Program-made: the position numbers and the translations under genes | The notes under the pieces: model-generated | The model's input: the letters and a program-made list of their open reading frames with translations, nothing else | What the model was told of the DNA's origin: nothing | Database searches by the model: none | NCBI GenBank assembly: GCA_945903795.1 | Contig: CAMDPE010000009.1 | Coordinates: 1-33,439, forward strand | DNA: 33,439 nucleotides | Direction of reading: 5' to 3' | Origin: Lutibacter flavus | GTDB taxonomy: Bacteria; Bacteroidota; Bacteroidia; Flavobacteriales; Flavobacteriaceae | Part shown: one piece after another, positions 14,368-22,615 of the stretch | Layout: every line of letters begins with the position of its first letter | Numbering within the stretch: position 1 is the stretch's first letter

Positions 14368-15027
14368 TTAACTCTTTTTTACGTTATTCATAAAATCATC
14401 AATAAAAGTATTTACAAGTGGATAATTTTTGAACTCTTTATTTTTAAATAATAATTCTATTATATTATTATTCTCTTTGCATAAAAGATTAATGTTTTTC
14501 TCAAATTTAATTTTAGAATAATGAGTTTTCAGAGAACCAGGTTTAATGTTTTCAATTTTTCCGACTTTAATAAGAAATATTTTCTGAGATGGGTATTTTT
14601 GCGTTTCAAGTCTTTCTTCTTTATATAAATGCTGAATTAAAACATATTTTAAAGCATAATACTTAAGTCCAAAACCTCCTGGTCCTTGAGAAATTTCTAT
14701 ATTATTGTTTAATTTAATTTTTTCGCTCCAAATAAATTGTTTAGAAATTATCAACAAAATAAAATTTAATATTACTAATATTATTAATGCTGAGATATTA
14801 AATACATAGTTATTTGAATTGTTGTTCCTTATCCATTGTAATAAAAAAAATGGAACAAATATAAATGTAACATTCGAAAGTAAGCGTAACCAATCATATG
14901 TTTTATCCCAAATTGATTTCCCTTGTAACTTAGAAGTCAGGTATGGTTTGTATTTATACATTATAAAAATGCTATGTGAAGTAATTAAAAAAATATTTAG
15001 AATAAATAAAATTAGAAGCGGATCCAT
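14368..15027 (-). CDS. membrane protein of unknown function
   Basis: 219 residues. Three hydrophobic stretches are visible: 4–23, about 48–65 (LLSNVTFIFVPFFLLQWI) and about 76–95 (FNISALIILVILNFILLII). A cytoplasmic or periplasmic domain rich in Lys/Asn/Ile follows, with no motif I recognise. It lies between the HTH gene of the mobilization module and the original downstream flank of the tmRNA gene, the place where such elements usually carry their integrase. It may be a cargo gene of that element. Confidence 0.6.
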   Translation of the reverse strand: MDPLLILFILNIFLITSHSIFIMYKYKPYLTSKLQGKSIWDKTYDWLRLLSNVTFIFVPFFLLQWIRNNNSNNYVFNISALIILVILNFILLIISKQFIWSEKIKLNNNIEISQGPGGFGLKYYALKYVLIQHLYKEERLETQKYPSQKIFLIKVGKIENIKPGSLKTHYSKIKFEKNINLLCKENNNIIELLFKNKEFKNYPLVNTFIDDFMNNVKKS

Positions 15028-15153
15028 TGAGTGGGGTTTGATAGGTTAGGGTTATTTTAACTAAGATGTTTATAATTAACTATAAAAATAGTAAATTTGT
15101 TTGATACAACAATACAAAATAAGTTTGGATAAATTACCAACGCGACTACGAGC

Positions 15154-15185
15154 TCAAAAAGAAAACCCTTATAAACAAAGGGTTT
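15154..15185 (-). terminator. hairpin terminator, probably the original ssrA terminator
   Basis: Arms AAACCCTT (15163–15170) and AAGGGTTT (15178–15185) with a 7-nt loop; on the minus strand the stem is followed by TCTTTTTG. It lies 13 bp beyond the left att core, exactly where a terminator for the minus-strand tmRNA would sit before the island separated them. Confidence 0.6.
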
Positions 15186-15197
15186 GTGAGGTGTAAT

Positions 15198-15211
15198 AGT
15201 GGAGACGCCGG
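15198..15211. repeat. left attachment core of the ssrA island
   Basis: AGTGGAGACGCCGG, identical to 23453–23466 at the 3' end of the tmRNA gene. Identity stops on both sides (TAAT before and AACTA after, against AAAA and GAATC), as expected for the direct repeat left by site-specific integration into a tRNA-like 3' end. Confidence 0.8.
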
Positions 15212-15350
15212 AACTATAAACAATCTATTTTTTCACTTTTTAAACCTCAACAAAAATACTGTTTTTCCCTCATTTACTTTGTAAATACAATAACTATACC
15301 GTATAACGATTATTGAAAAATATTTAAGAGTATTTAATAATGATAAAATA

Positions 15351-15371
15351 TGTTGACTAAATGTTGACTAA
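15351..15371 (+). repeat. left integrase arm-type sites
   Basis: Two tandem copies of TGTTGACTAA with an 11-bp period. The same 21 bases occur in the same orientation at 23367–23387. They lie 139 bp inside the left core and 53 bp before the integrase start. Tandem direct repeats inside both att regions are the expected arm-type binding sites of lambda-like integrases. Confidence 0.65.
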
Positions 15372-15423
15372 CTTATTTTAAAATATTATATTTGAGTGTT
15401 CAAATGGTTTTTATACCCAAATT

Positions 15424-16791
15424 ATGGCAACAATTAAATATTTACTTCAAAGTAAAGGCGAAAATGCACAAATCTATCTTAGACTTTCATTAGGCCGGGA
15501 AAAAGCAACAAATAAAGATGATAAACCAAAGTTTATAAGTTATAAACAAAAAACCGGTTTTACTATTAATTCTAAGGGTTGGAGTGATGCAACTGGTTTA
15601 CCTATTCCTAAAAAAGACGATACAACTATTCAAAATTTAACGGCGGATTTAAGAACTTTAACTAAATACGTGCTGGATGAGTTGAACAAATCGAGCAGCA
15701 AAGGCATTGAAGTTAATAGCAGATGGTTAAAGGAAACTATAAGCAAGTGTTTTGATCGCGTTGAATTAACGGAACTTGAATATTTAAATAATTACGGCGA
15801 ATTTTTTTTAAAGCAATTAAAATATAAAGGCTCAAATAACAAAATAGGCGTTTCACGCTCAACCGAAAAAAAGTACACTACAATAGTCAAAAAAATAAAT
15901 TCATTTTCCACTTATAAAAAAACAAAATACAAAATTGTTGATGTTGATCTAAAATTTAGGAATGAATTTATAAAGTATTTAAGTGAACACGATAAATTAA
16001 TGGATAACACAATAGGCCGTTATTTGAAAGTAGTAAAAACCATTTGTTTGGATGCGCAAAAAAATGATTATGAAACAAACAAACAGTTAAAGCACTTTCA
16101 AGGTTTTACAGTTAAGGCGCCTAAAATTGTTTTGTCATTTGATGAGTTGGAACAAATAAAACGCAAAGAATTAGTTAATAATATGCACGAAATTGCACGC
16201 GACTGGTTAATAATTGGATGCTACACCGGCCAACGCGTTTCCGATCTTATGCGAATGAACAGCAGTTTTATAGATAGGATCCACAATTTTGATTTTATTG
16301 TCTTAGAACAGATTAAAACAGGCAAAATTGTACAAATACCGGTTCACAATGAAGTAAAGCAAATATTAGATAAAAGAAACGGCGAATTTCCACCTTTATT
16401 TAATCACAGTATGGAAAGTAACAACGTATTATTTAACCGTTATTTAAAACAACTTTGTAAAATTGCGGAAATTGAAAATATTGTTGAGGGCAATTATTTT
16501 GATGAGTTAAAAGGTAGAACCATAACCGGATTAACTGAAAAACACAATTTAATATCTTCTCACATTTGTAGACGCTCGTTTGCAACTAACTTTTATTCAG
16601 ATAGGAAATATCCAACGCCTTTATTAATGAATATAACCGCTCACAGTACAGAAAAAATGTTTTTGGAGTACATAGGTAAAAAACCGATTGACTACGGTTT
16701 ACAATTGGCCGGAATATGGTCAACCGAGGCATTAAAAGAGAAAAAAGAACCTAATTTAACAGTTGTTAAAGACGCGGCCAATAGTAATTAA
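15424..16791 (+). CDS. tyrosine recombinase (integrase) of the ssrA island
   Basis: 455 residues. The N-terminal ~100 residues form an arm-type DNA-binding domain (TIKYLLQSKGENAQIYLRLSLG), followed by a SAM-like core-binding domain (~125–225) and the catalytic domain. All catalytic residues are present: Arg271 (TGQRVSD), His380 and Arg383 (HICRR), His407 (TAHST) and nucleophile Tyr416 (FLEYIG). It should cut and join the 14-bp core shared with the tmRNA 3' end. It lies next to the left att site and points into the island. The domain order is that of Bacteroidetes phage/conjugative-element integrases. The enzyme looks intact. Confidence 0.93.
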   Translation: MATIKYLLQSKGENAQIYLRLSLGREKATNKDDKPKFISYKQKTGFTINSKGWSDATGLPIPKKDDTTIQNLTADLRTLTKYVLDELNKSSSKGIEVNSRWLKETISKCFDRVELTELEYLNNYGEFFLKQLKYKGSNNKIGVSRSTEKKYTTIVKKINSFSTYKKTKYKIVDVDLKFRNEFIKYLSEHDKLMDNTIGRYLKVVKTICLDAQKNDYETNKQLKHFQGFTVKAPKIVLSFDELEQIKRKELVNNMHEIARDWLIIGCYTGQRVSDLMRMNSSFIDRIHNFDFIVLEQIKTGKIVQIPVHNEVKQILDKRNGEFPPLFNHSMESNNVLFNRYLKQLCKIAEIENIVEGNYFDELKGRTITGLTEKHNLISSHICRRSFATNFYSDRKYPTPLLMNITAHSTEKMFLEYIGKKPIDYGLQLAGIWSTEALKEKKEPNLTVVKDAANSN

Positions 16792-16931
16792 AAATCCTCT
16801 AGTGTTAATAACTATTTTGGAATTTTAAAAAAAACAATTCAGAGTTGCATAATATGTTATTGAGTAACAAATTATGTTATAAAAAATAGAATAATTATTA
16901 ACAATTTTTTAAACAAATAAAATTTATAAAA

Positions 16932-17189
16932 ATGGGAAATCACTTACAAGAAATGACAGAATTAAACAGTGAAATTTTAGGTTGTTCAAATTCGTTTATA
17001 GGTCAACCACACGAACTTGAAAATTTCAAATACTTAATAACTGATGGAATAAACAAACAGTTATTTGAATTAATGCAAAACACAAAACCATTAAATACAG
17101 GATTTAAAGAAGAGTTTGAAGAGTTTGAAAACCTAATGTTTAATATCAATAATTTAAAGGAATTATTGGAAATGATTTCTAAAAAATAA
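16932..17189 (+). CDS. 85-aa protein of unknown function
   Basis: Starts MGNHLQEMTELNSEILGCSN. Acidic and predicted mostly helical; the C-terminal half 'GFKEEFEEFENLMFNINNLKELLEMISKK' looks amphipathic. No family recognised. It is the first gene after the integrase, behind a 140-bp gap with the small palindrome TGTTA–TTGAG–TAACA (16855–16869), and is followed by a double hairpin, so it may be a separate early transcript. Confidence 0.6.
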   Translation: MGNHLQEMTELNSEILGCSNSFIGQPHELENFKYLITDGINKQLFELMQNTKPLNTGFKEEFEEFENLMFNINNLKELLEMISKK

Positions 17190-17195
17190 ATTAAA

Positions 17196-17240
17196 CACCT
17201 CACCAATCAAAACACCAATAGCTGAGGTGTTTTGATTGGT
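17196..17240 (+). terminator. two mutually exclusive hairpins (terminator/attenuator candidate)
   Basis: One stem is 15 bp long and perfect: ACCAATCAAAACACC (17202–17216) with its reverse complement (17226–17240), 9-nt loop. The alternative stem AACACCTCA/TGAGGTGTT uses partly the same bases and is followed by TTTT. Only one can form at a time. The first would bury the upstream boundary of the next gene; the second resembles the island's other CACCTC/GAGGTG terminators. Confidence 0.5.
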
Positions 17241-17255
17241 ATTAATCAAAAGACA

Positions 17256-17930
17256 ATGCACATAAATACTTATACTTTAAAACAATACCAGGAATGTTAT
17301 CCGGATCTATTGGAACGTTATAAATTAGAATATGAAGATTATAATGAATTTACTTTTATAAATGAAGAGTTAAAAAATTTTTACGATTCAATATTTGATA
17401 TTGATGAATTAAACGATAATCATGAAATGGATCAAATATTATTTTCAAGAAAGGTCTTTCCACAAAACTTTTTTGAACAACGTGATTATGATCACACTGT
17501 CTTTATGGATGCAGTAAAAAAAAGTAATTTGAGTTCTTCAAAGATTATTGATTTTTTAGAAAGTAGAAAGCAAGAACTGGAGGCCAAAGATTCACCAAAG
17601 AACAAAATGCCTGAAACTGATAAACAGTATTTTAAAGTAGGTTTGCTATTTGCAGAAAATAAAATTTACAGTATTAGGAAGGATGGAATTTTGGAGTACT
17701 ATTGCCTAAATGAGAAATTTAAGAGTATAAATGCGCTAAGTATACATTTGAAGCTTACAAGAAAATATATTGATGATACAATTAAGGAACTTGCAACCCG
17801 TCACAATATTTTTAGGAATTTAAATTATATGACAAATATTGTAGATTATTGTAACGAAAACGAAATAACAATACATTCAGAATTCTCAAAAAAATATGCT
17901 GCACTTCAAGAAAAAGAAGACCAAAAATAA
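17256..17930 (+). CDS. 224-aa protein of unknown function
   Basis: Start chosen at the ATG 17256 (MHINTYTLKQYQECYPDLLE); an in-frame TTG at 17232 lies inside the upstream hairpin. Rich in acidic and aromatic residues, mostly helical, no signal peptide or membrane helix. Residues ~140–160 contain 'YFKVGLLFAENKIYSIRKDGILEYY', then 'SINALSIHLKLTRKYIDDTI', which could be a small helix-turn-helix. I do not recognise the family. It is the second gene of the island after the integrase, in the region where replication or regulatory genes usually sit. Confidence 0.65.
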   Translation: MHINTYTLKQYQECYPDLLERYKLEYEDYNEFTFINEELKNFYDSIFDIDELNDNHEMDQILFSRKVFPQNFFEQRDYDHTVFMDAVKKSNLSSSKIIDFLESRKQELEAKDSPKNKMPETDKQYFKVGLLFAENKIYSIRKDGILEYYCLNEKFKSINALSIHLKLTRKYIDDTIKELATRHNIFRNLNYMTNIVDYCNENEITIHSEFSKKYAALQEKEDQK

Positions 17931-17942
17931 TATTAATTACAA

Positions 17943-18026
17943 TTGCACCAAAAACTGCACAGGTGCAACTAATTAAATAATAACTAATTTAAATAATATT
18001 GTTGAATAATTTAAAACATATTCAAC
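17943..18026 (+). promoter_or_regulatory. paired inverted repeats before the HTH gene
   Basis: TTGCACC (17943–17949) pairs with GGTGCAA (17962–17968), and GTTGAATA (18001–18008) with TATTCAAC (18019–18026). The second ends one base before the ATG of the excisionase-like gene. Such placement suggests an operator for that protein or structure around the start codon; no −7 box is obvious. Confidence 0.3.
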
Positions 18027-18027
18027 A

Positions 18028-18306
18028 ATGTCAGCACTTCAGTTTATAAATTTAACTCCAGAAGAAAACCAAAACGCAATTATTAAAGGTGTCGAACTTC
18101 TAATAAATGAATTAAAAAAGGACTTTAAACCAAAAGTACCGGAAGATTTGATGACGCGCCAGGAGACTGCAGACCTCTTGAAGGCGAATCTCGCTTCAAT
18201 TCACAACTGGACTAAAAGGGGTTTAATTCAATCTTATGGCCTGGCCGGCCGCGTATACTACAAAAGCTCAGAAATTGAAAACGCTATTGTTAAACTAAAA
18301 AAATAG
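18028..18306 (+). CDS. excisionase-type helix-turn-helix protein of the island
   Basis: 92 residues. The C-terminal half 'MTRQETADLLKANLASIHNWTKRGLIQSYGLAGRVYYKSSEIENAI' is a typical MerR/excisionase winged helix. The N-terminal helix 'LTPEENQNAIIKGVELLINELKKDF' may dimerise. It probably acts as the directionality factor for the island integrase or as a transcriptional regulator. It differs clearly from the HTH protein at 14009–14305, so each element carries its own. Confidence 0.8.
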   Translation: MSALQFINLTPEENQNAIIKGVELLINELKKDFKPKVPEDLMTRQETADLLKANLASIHNWTKRGLIQSYGLAGRVYYKSSEIENAIVKLKK

Positions 18307-18313
18307 CTTTATA

Positions 18314-18427
18314 ATGTCTGAAAAAGAAAAAAGCCTTGCAGTCGAAAAACATAACAAGGCAGTCAAAATAGAAAGTCAAATATACATAAAATCTCGCTCC
18401 AAAATCAAAACAGCAAAGTGTTTATGA
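18314..18427 (+). CDS. 37-aa lysine-rich small protein
   Basis: Begins MSEKEKSLAVEKHNKAVKIE, ends TAKCL; 8 bp after the HTH gene. Its stop forms an ATGA overlap with the likely start of the next gene (18424), the pattern of translational coupling, which argues that it is translated. Strongly basic; function unknown. Confidence 0.5.
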   Translation: MSEKEKSLAVEKHNKAVKIESQIYIKSRSKIKTAKCL

Positions 18428-19167
18428 TTATGGAAGGATGGATAAAACTACATAGGCAATTATTGGATTCCGATTTATGGAAAAGCGAACCGTTTACACG
18501 TGGTCAAGCCTGGGTAGATTTACTTTTATTAGCCAATCATCAAGAATCATTTTTTTATAAACGTGGAGTAAAAATCATTGTCAAACGAGGTCAACTTGCA
18601 AGGTCTGAAGTTGAATTAAGCGATCGTTGGAAGTGGTCAAGAACTAAAGTCAGAAAATTTTTAAATGATTTAAAAAAAGAACAGCAAATTGAACAGCAGA
18701 AAACCAATGTAACACAAGTCGTTTCAATTGTTAATTACGAACTATTTCAAAAAAAAGAACAGCAAATTGAACAGCAGAAAGACAGCAAAAGTACAGCAGA
18801 AGTACAGCAGAAAAACACATACAAGAATGAAAAGAATGAAAAGAATGAAAATATAATAAAAAATAAACCTGTTTTTAATTTTAGAAAAAATTTAATTGAT
18901 TTTGGTTGTAAAGAAAATTTAGTTGAAGACTGGTTAAAAGTTCGAAAAACTAAAAAAGCTACAAATAGCAAAACCGCCTTTGATCTTTTTACATCTGAAG
19001 TTAAAAAATCTAATAAGGGCCTAGATGATATTTTAAAAATTTGCATTGAAAAAGACTGGAAAGGTTTCAAATCAGAATGGTTAGTTAATACAAGTCAAAA
19101 TGGTCAACACAAACCAATAACCGAAATGAATCAAAAAGTAATTGAAAAAATGCAGCAATGGGATTAG
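18424..19167 (+). CDS. phage replisome-organizer-like protein
   Basis: 247 residues from the ATG at 18424, which overlaps the preceding stop as ATGA. The N-terminus 'EGWIKLHRQLLDSDLWKSEPFTRGQAWVDLLLLANH' and 'IIVKRGQLARSEVELSDRWKWSRTKVRKFLNDL' match the winged-helix N-domain of phage replication initiators/replisome organizers related to DnaD. A low-complexity Gln/Lys/Asn linker with repeated 'EQQIEQQK' follows (~80–145), and then a DnaD-like helical domain (NFRKNLIDFGCKENLVEDWL…, ~155–225). It would bind the element's origin and load host helicase. The repeats inside its own gene could be the origin, as in many phages. Confidence 0.7.
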   Translation: MIMEGWIKLHRQLLDSDLWKSEPFTRGQAWVDLLLLANHQESFFYKRGVKIIVKRGQLARSEVELSDRWKWSRTKVRKFLNDLKKEQQIEQQKTNVTQVVSIVNYELFQKKEQQIEQQKDSKSTAEVQQKNTYKNEKNEKNENIIKNKPVFNFRKNLIDFGCKENLVEDWLKVRKTKKATNSKTAFDLFTSEVKKSNKGLDDILKICIEKDWKGFKSEWLVNTSQNGQHKPITEMNQKVIEKMQQWD

Positions 19168-19189
19168 TAATTAATTTAAAACAAAAATC

Positions 19190-19276
19190 ATGAAAAAAAC
19201 TGAAGAAACTGAAGAGATTCAAGAATTAGCAGCTAAGGTTGTAGATGCCTTATTGGCAGATATAAGAAAACATTAA
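19190..19276 (+). CDS. 28-aa acidic small protein
   Basis: MKKTEETEEI, then QELAAKVVDALLADIRKH; 22 bp after the replication gene and 18 bp before the next gene on the same strand. It is spaced like a real operon member and predicted to form one amphipathic helix. No family recognised. Confidence 0.4.
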   Translation: MKKTEETEEIQELAAKVVDALLADIRKH

Positions 19277-19294
19277 TAATTTAAAATAGAAATT

Positions 19295-19969
19295 ATGAAA
19301 AGAGTATTATTAAAAGAAGACAAAAATTTGTTAATCGAAATATGTGGTGATCTAAACCAATATTTACCATTATTAAACAAAGTAAAAAAGAATTATGATA
19401 ATCTAGAAATGGGAGCTTTCAGCAACGAAATTTTCAAAGAAATTGTACTTAAAGGAATTGTTGGAATTGAAGACAATTTCACTAAATACCTAGAAAATCA
19501 AATTAAGAAAATGGATGTAACAAATTCAGTTTTAATACAAAATTTGTTAAATGGATGTAAACCATTGTTTCAAAAACTTGCAGATTCAGTAAATGAGTTG
19601 AAAAAATTTAAACCGGAAACATATAGCAGACATACCGGGTTAAAGTTAAAATATATCTCATTCAATGATGAGGTTTTTTGCTTAAGCATTAACGACAAAG
19701 AGGAAATTCTAGAAGATAATTGTAGGATTTATTTAGAGAATGAAGAGGAAAAAGAATTGTACGATAATTTAACAGCATTAACTGAAGCTTATGATAAAGT
19801 AACAGAAAACCTCAACAACTTAAATTATGGTTCAAATTTTAACGCCGGCAAAGGACTTGCAGCAATTGCAAATTCATTTTTGGAGTTAAACGATAATAAA
19901 TATTCTATTATTCCGGGTTCCATAAAGTTTGCAACAAATTACAATGAAAACAGATTAAAATACAGCTAG
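19295..19969 (+). CDS. 224-aa protein of unknown function
   Basis: Starts MKRVLLKEDKNLLIEICGDL. Mostly helical with many Asn, Lys and Leu, no membrane segment. The residues 'NNLNYGSNFNAGKGLAAIANSFLELNDNKYSIIPGSIKFATNYN' near the C-terminus are the least repetitive part. No family recognised. It closes the early plus-strand operon: a terminator follows at 19986–20008. The context suggests a replication or regulation accessory rather than a structural protein. Confidence 0.6.
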   Translation: MKRVLLKEDKNLLIEICGDLNQYLPLLNKVKKNYDNLEMGAFSNEIFKEIVLKGIVGIEDNFTKYLENQIKKMDVTNSVLIQNLLNGCKPLFQKLADSVNELKKFKPETYSRHTGLKLKYISFNDEVFCLSINDKEEILEDNCRIYLENEEEKELYDNLTALTEAYDKVTENLNNLNYGSNFNAGKGLAAIANSFLELNDNKYSIIPGSIKFATNYNENRLKYS

Positions 19970-19985
19970 CATTTAGCTATTGAAG

Positions 19986-20008
19986 GGAGCGTTTAACGTT
20001 CCTTTTTT
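19986..20008 (+). terminator. rho-independent terminator after the early operon
   Basis: Stem GGAGCG (19986–19991) with CGTTCC (19997–20002), one G·U pair, 5-nt loop, followed by TTTTTT. It separates the early genes from the 99-aa/745-aa gene pair. Confidence 0.7.
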
Positions 20009-20048
20009 CGTAAAGTAGGTAAAAATACATTAAAACAAATCTAGTCTT

Positions 20049-20348
20049 ATGGAACCAAAAAGAGCTAAAACACCAAATAGCGGCCGTAAAGCCGGAACGC
20101 CAAACAAAACAACTAAGGAAACAAAACAACTACTTCAAAAAATAGTAGGTAAAGAATTAGAGAAAATAGGTTCATTGTTAACAAAATTAGAACCAATTGA
20201 GCGTATCAATGCTATTTCTAAATTATTGCCTTACATACTTCCAAAACAAAATGAAATTAAAGCGGAAATTACAACAAGTGATATTTTAACACCTGAAGAC
20301 CGGGAAAAAAGAATTGAGGAATTAATAGCAAAGGCGAACAAAAATTAA
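20049..20348 (+). CDS. 99-aa phage-type basic protein, unknown function
   Basis: Begins MEPKRAKTPNSGRKAGTPNK: the 'NSGRKAGTPNKTTKE' opening is an AT-hook-like or DUF5681-like basic tail common in phage proteins that bind DNA. 'LLQKIVGKELEKIGSLLTKLEPIERINAISKLLPYILPKQNEI' continues as a helical domain. Similar short proteins stand near packaging genes in some prophages, but I cannot call it a small terminase. It is 17 bp ahead of the 745-aa gene, and both follow a terminator, so they form a second transcription unit. Confidence 0.6.
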   Translation: MEPKRAKTPNSGRKAGTPNKTTKETKQLLQKIVGKELEKIGSLLTKLEPIERINAISKLLPYILPKQNEIKAEITTSDILTPEDREKRIEELIAKANKN

Positions 20349-20364
20349 CATTAAATACTTAAAA

Positions 20365-22602
20365 ATGGGAAATGTAAATCCAACATTAAGAAATAGAGTA
20401 CGCTATATGCTTTACTGTAAAGGAATGAGTAATATAGAAATTACCGAGCCTATTGGCTGGAAAGATGATGACAAGGAATTTACCAGAATAAAACCATACG
20501 ATGGTTTGTTTACCAATTTCAGCAACAGCTTAAAATTTATTGGCGAAGGGAAAGACTGGATTGAATTAGTTGATGAAACTTATGGAGTTAACGCAAACAT
20601 TCGATTAATGAAAGATATTAGACACCCCAAAACCGATAAATGGGAGCGTTCCTACGATGGTTTTTTGGACCTAATGACAAAAGAAGTTGAAGATAATAAA
20701 CTAAGTCTTAAATTTAATTCAGGCGGCCTCGAAAAATTAATTAAGTCCAGGGAAAGTGAACAGTTGGAATTGGAGCGTTTAGATACTATGGATGGTTTGT
20801 CTATAAAACCTTTAAAAATTGACAAAGTTGCTTTAAACGGACGTAAAATATTCCTTAAAAGTTTACTAGAAGTTAAAGAAGTTGACAAAGTTAGTGATGG
20901 TTTCAGAGGACAAGGAAGCGATGGACAAAATGAAGGACAATTGGCCATTCCTGTAACCGTTAATTACAGTTCTGATGAGTTGATTCATAATCAACAAAGA
21001 AATATATTTCAATTTACAACAGGATCCGGAAATACGATAACAACAGGCGAACCGGCTGCAATGTTTTATGCAAATAACAACCGGGAAAAGAATTTAAAGG
21101 TTAATATCAAAGTTACCTGCAAAATTAAACCGAGAAGCATTTCGGCAAGCAATATCATCATGCGTGTTGATTTGGTGCGATATGGTGGCGGTGAAGATTT
21201 TAATTTATTGAGCCGAACACCGCTTTATGTTGTGCCAAATCCTTACAATATGAACAACCATATTGTTAATGTGGACTATACGGCAAACATCAATTTATTG
21301 GCCGGCGAAAGTTTGAGCCTTCATTGGTATGGTTCCGGAAAATTCAGCGGTGCAATTTTTAACCCAAACGATTATTTGTATGTAGATTTTGAAGAAACCG
21401 TGGCCAGCATCAACATTGAAGAGGACAGTTTTTATGAAAAATCAATTTCAAATGTGTTGCTTCCTTATGAAGTTTGTAACCGGTTGCTGCAAATCATTAC
21501 AGGCCGAACAGATGCTTTGTATTCTGAGGCTTTAGGTAGAACCGATTTAGGTTATGAACAAGATGGTGGCTCTTCTTTAATTGGAATGGCTCATGGCCAT
21601 TGGATTCGTGATTTTCAACAAGGAGATGAGTTGTACAAGAAATTTACCACTTCATTAAAAGACTTTTTCACTTCATATTTAGCCGTAAGAGGCTTAGCCA
21701 TGGGCATTGAGAAAATTGGCTTTAAGGAACGTATAAGAGTTGAAGAAAGAAAGTTTTTCTATAACCGCAATATTACCATAAAATTAGGAAAAGTCATCAA
21801 CGGAAAATTTGAGTATATCCAGGTAAACAACGTTAAAAGAAATAGGGATCCGGAATATTATTATTCAGGTTTGGAAGTTGGTTATGAAAAAGGCGGTGAA
21901 TATGAAGAGGCGATGGGATTAGATGAATATAACACCAAAAGCACATTTACAACCGCAATAAAACAGGCTAACAATAAATTACAATTACTTTCAAAATACC
22001 GGGCCGATTCTTATGGAATGGAATTCGCAAGAAGAAAGCCAAAAGAAAACAACCCTACAACAGACAGCGCCTATGATAGTGATATTATGTTGTTAGATTT
22101 AAAACGTGGTATTACTGATATTTTTGAGCAAAGAGTTTGGCAAGATGATTTTGATCAACAGCCAACAGGAACCTATGATCCGGAATCTGCAACAAATTTA
22201 AGGTTAACACCATTTTCTATTCTTAGAAATAACGGATGGACTATTGCAGCTGGTTTGACAAAATATCCTTTAGAATTTGTCCGCTATGGGAGTTCAACCG
22301 GTAACAGCAATTTAAAAACCAAATTAATAGGAAAGCCGGAATATGCTGAAAATGGGAATATTCAAAACAATCTTTTAGAAAGTGCAAGATTTTTGCCGGA
22401 AAAGGTAAAATTTGAATATCCTGTTGATTTTGAAATGACACAAATATTGGCCGGGAATTCCGTAATTTTAGGGAAAACAATTCCAAATGTTTATGGATTG
22501 GTAGCTTTTAAAAATGAAAAGGGAGAAATAGAAAAAGGGTATTTGGACAATTTAAAACCAAATAACAAAGGAAATTGGGAAATATTAAAATCAACTAAAT
22601 AA
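20365..22602 (+). CDS. 745-aa protein resembling Bacteroidetes phage tail/baseplate proteins
   Basis: The largest gene of the island. Three parts can be seen: an N-terminal region (1–160) with 'SLKFIGEGKDWIELVDETYGVNANIRLMKDIRHPKTDKWERSYDGFLDL'; a beta-rich middle (~190–350) with 'NIIMRVDLVRYGGGEDF' and 'LLAGESLSLHWYGSGKFSGAIF', like a carbohydrate-binding jelly roll; and a C-terminal region (~365–745) with 'LLPYEVCNRLLQIITGRTDALYSE', 'ALGRTDLGYEQDGGSSLIGMAHGHWIRDF' and 'LLSKYRADSYGMEFARRKP'. I recall this arrangement from structural proteins of Bacteroidetes phages; the exact role is not established here. No signal peptide. It looks intact, which is odd in an island without other virion genes. 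Confidence 0.55.
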   Translation: MGNVNPTLRNRVRYMLYCKGMSNIEITEPIGWKDDDKEFTRIKPYDGLFTNFSNSLKFIGEGKDWIELVDETYGVNANIRLMKDIRHPKTDKWERSYDGFLDLMTKEVEDNKLSLKFNSGGLEKLIKSRESEQLELERLDTMDGLSIKPLKIDKVALNGRKIFLKSLLEVKEVDKVSDGFRGQGSDGQNEGQLAIPVTVNYSSDELIHNQQRNIFQFTTGSGNTITTGEPAAMFYANNNREKNLKVNIKVTCKIKPRSISASNIIMRVDLVRYGGGEDFNLLSRTPLYVVPNPYNMNNHIVNVDYTANINLLAGESLSLHWYGSGKFSGAIFNPNDYLYVDFEETVASINIEEDSFYEKSISNVLLPYEVCNRLLQIITGRTDALYSEALGRTDLGYEQDGGSSLIGMAHGHWIRDFQQGDELYKKFTTSLKDFFTSYLAVRGLAMGIEKIGFKERIRVEERKFFYNRNITIKLGKVINGKFEYIQVNNVKRNRDPEYYYSGLEVGYEKGGEYEEAMGLDEYNTKSTFTTAIKQANNKLQLLSKYRADSYGMEFARRKPKENNPTTDSAYDSDIMLLDLKRGITDIFEQRVWQDDFDQQPTGTYDPESATNLRLTPFSILRNNGWTIAAGLTKYPLEFVRYGSSTGNSNLKTKLIGKPEYAENGNIQNNLLESARFLPEKVKFEYPVDFEMTQILAGNSVILGKTIPNVYGLVAFKNEKGEIEKGYLDNLKPNNKGNWEILKSTK

Positions 22603-22615
22603 TAATCAATAAAAA

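Larger units (their letters stand above)
15028..15423. other. noncoding junction: displaced terminator, att core and integrase arm sites
   Basis: No gene is seen. From left to right the stretch holds an AT-rich leader, the hairpin 15154–15185, the 14-bp att core 15198–15211, AT-rich sequence, the tandem TGTTGACTAA arm sites at 15351–15371 and the integrase start at 15424. Only the 14-bp core resembles tmRNA; there is no second tmRNA gene here. Confidence 0.7.

Noticed and set aside
15198-15211. Second tRNA/tmRNA gene at 15.2 kb
   Set aside because: Only 14 bases match the tmRNA 3' end; the T-arm and the rest are absent. It is an att duplicate.
15424-16791. The integrase at 15.4 kb as part of the mobilization module to its left
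   Set aside because: The att core lies between them and the integrase is bracketed with the right-hand genes by both core and arm repeats. Joint ancestry cannot be excluded, but the present borders assign it to the island.
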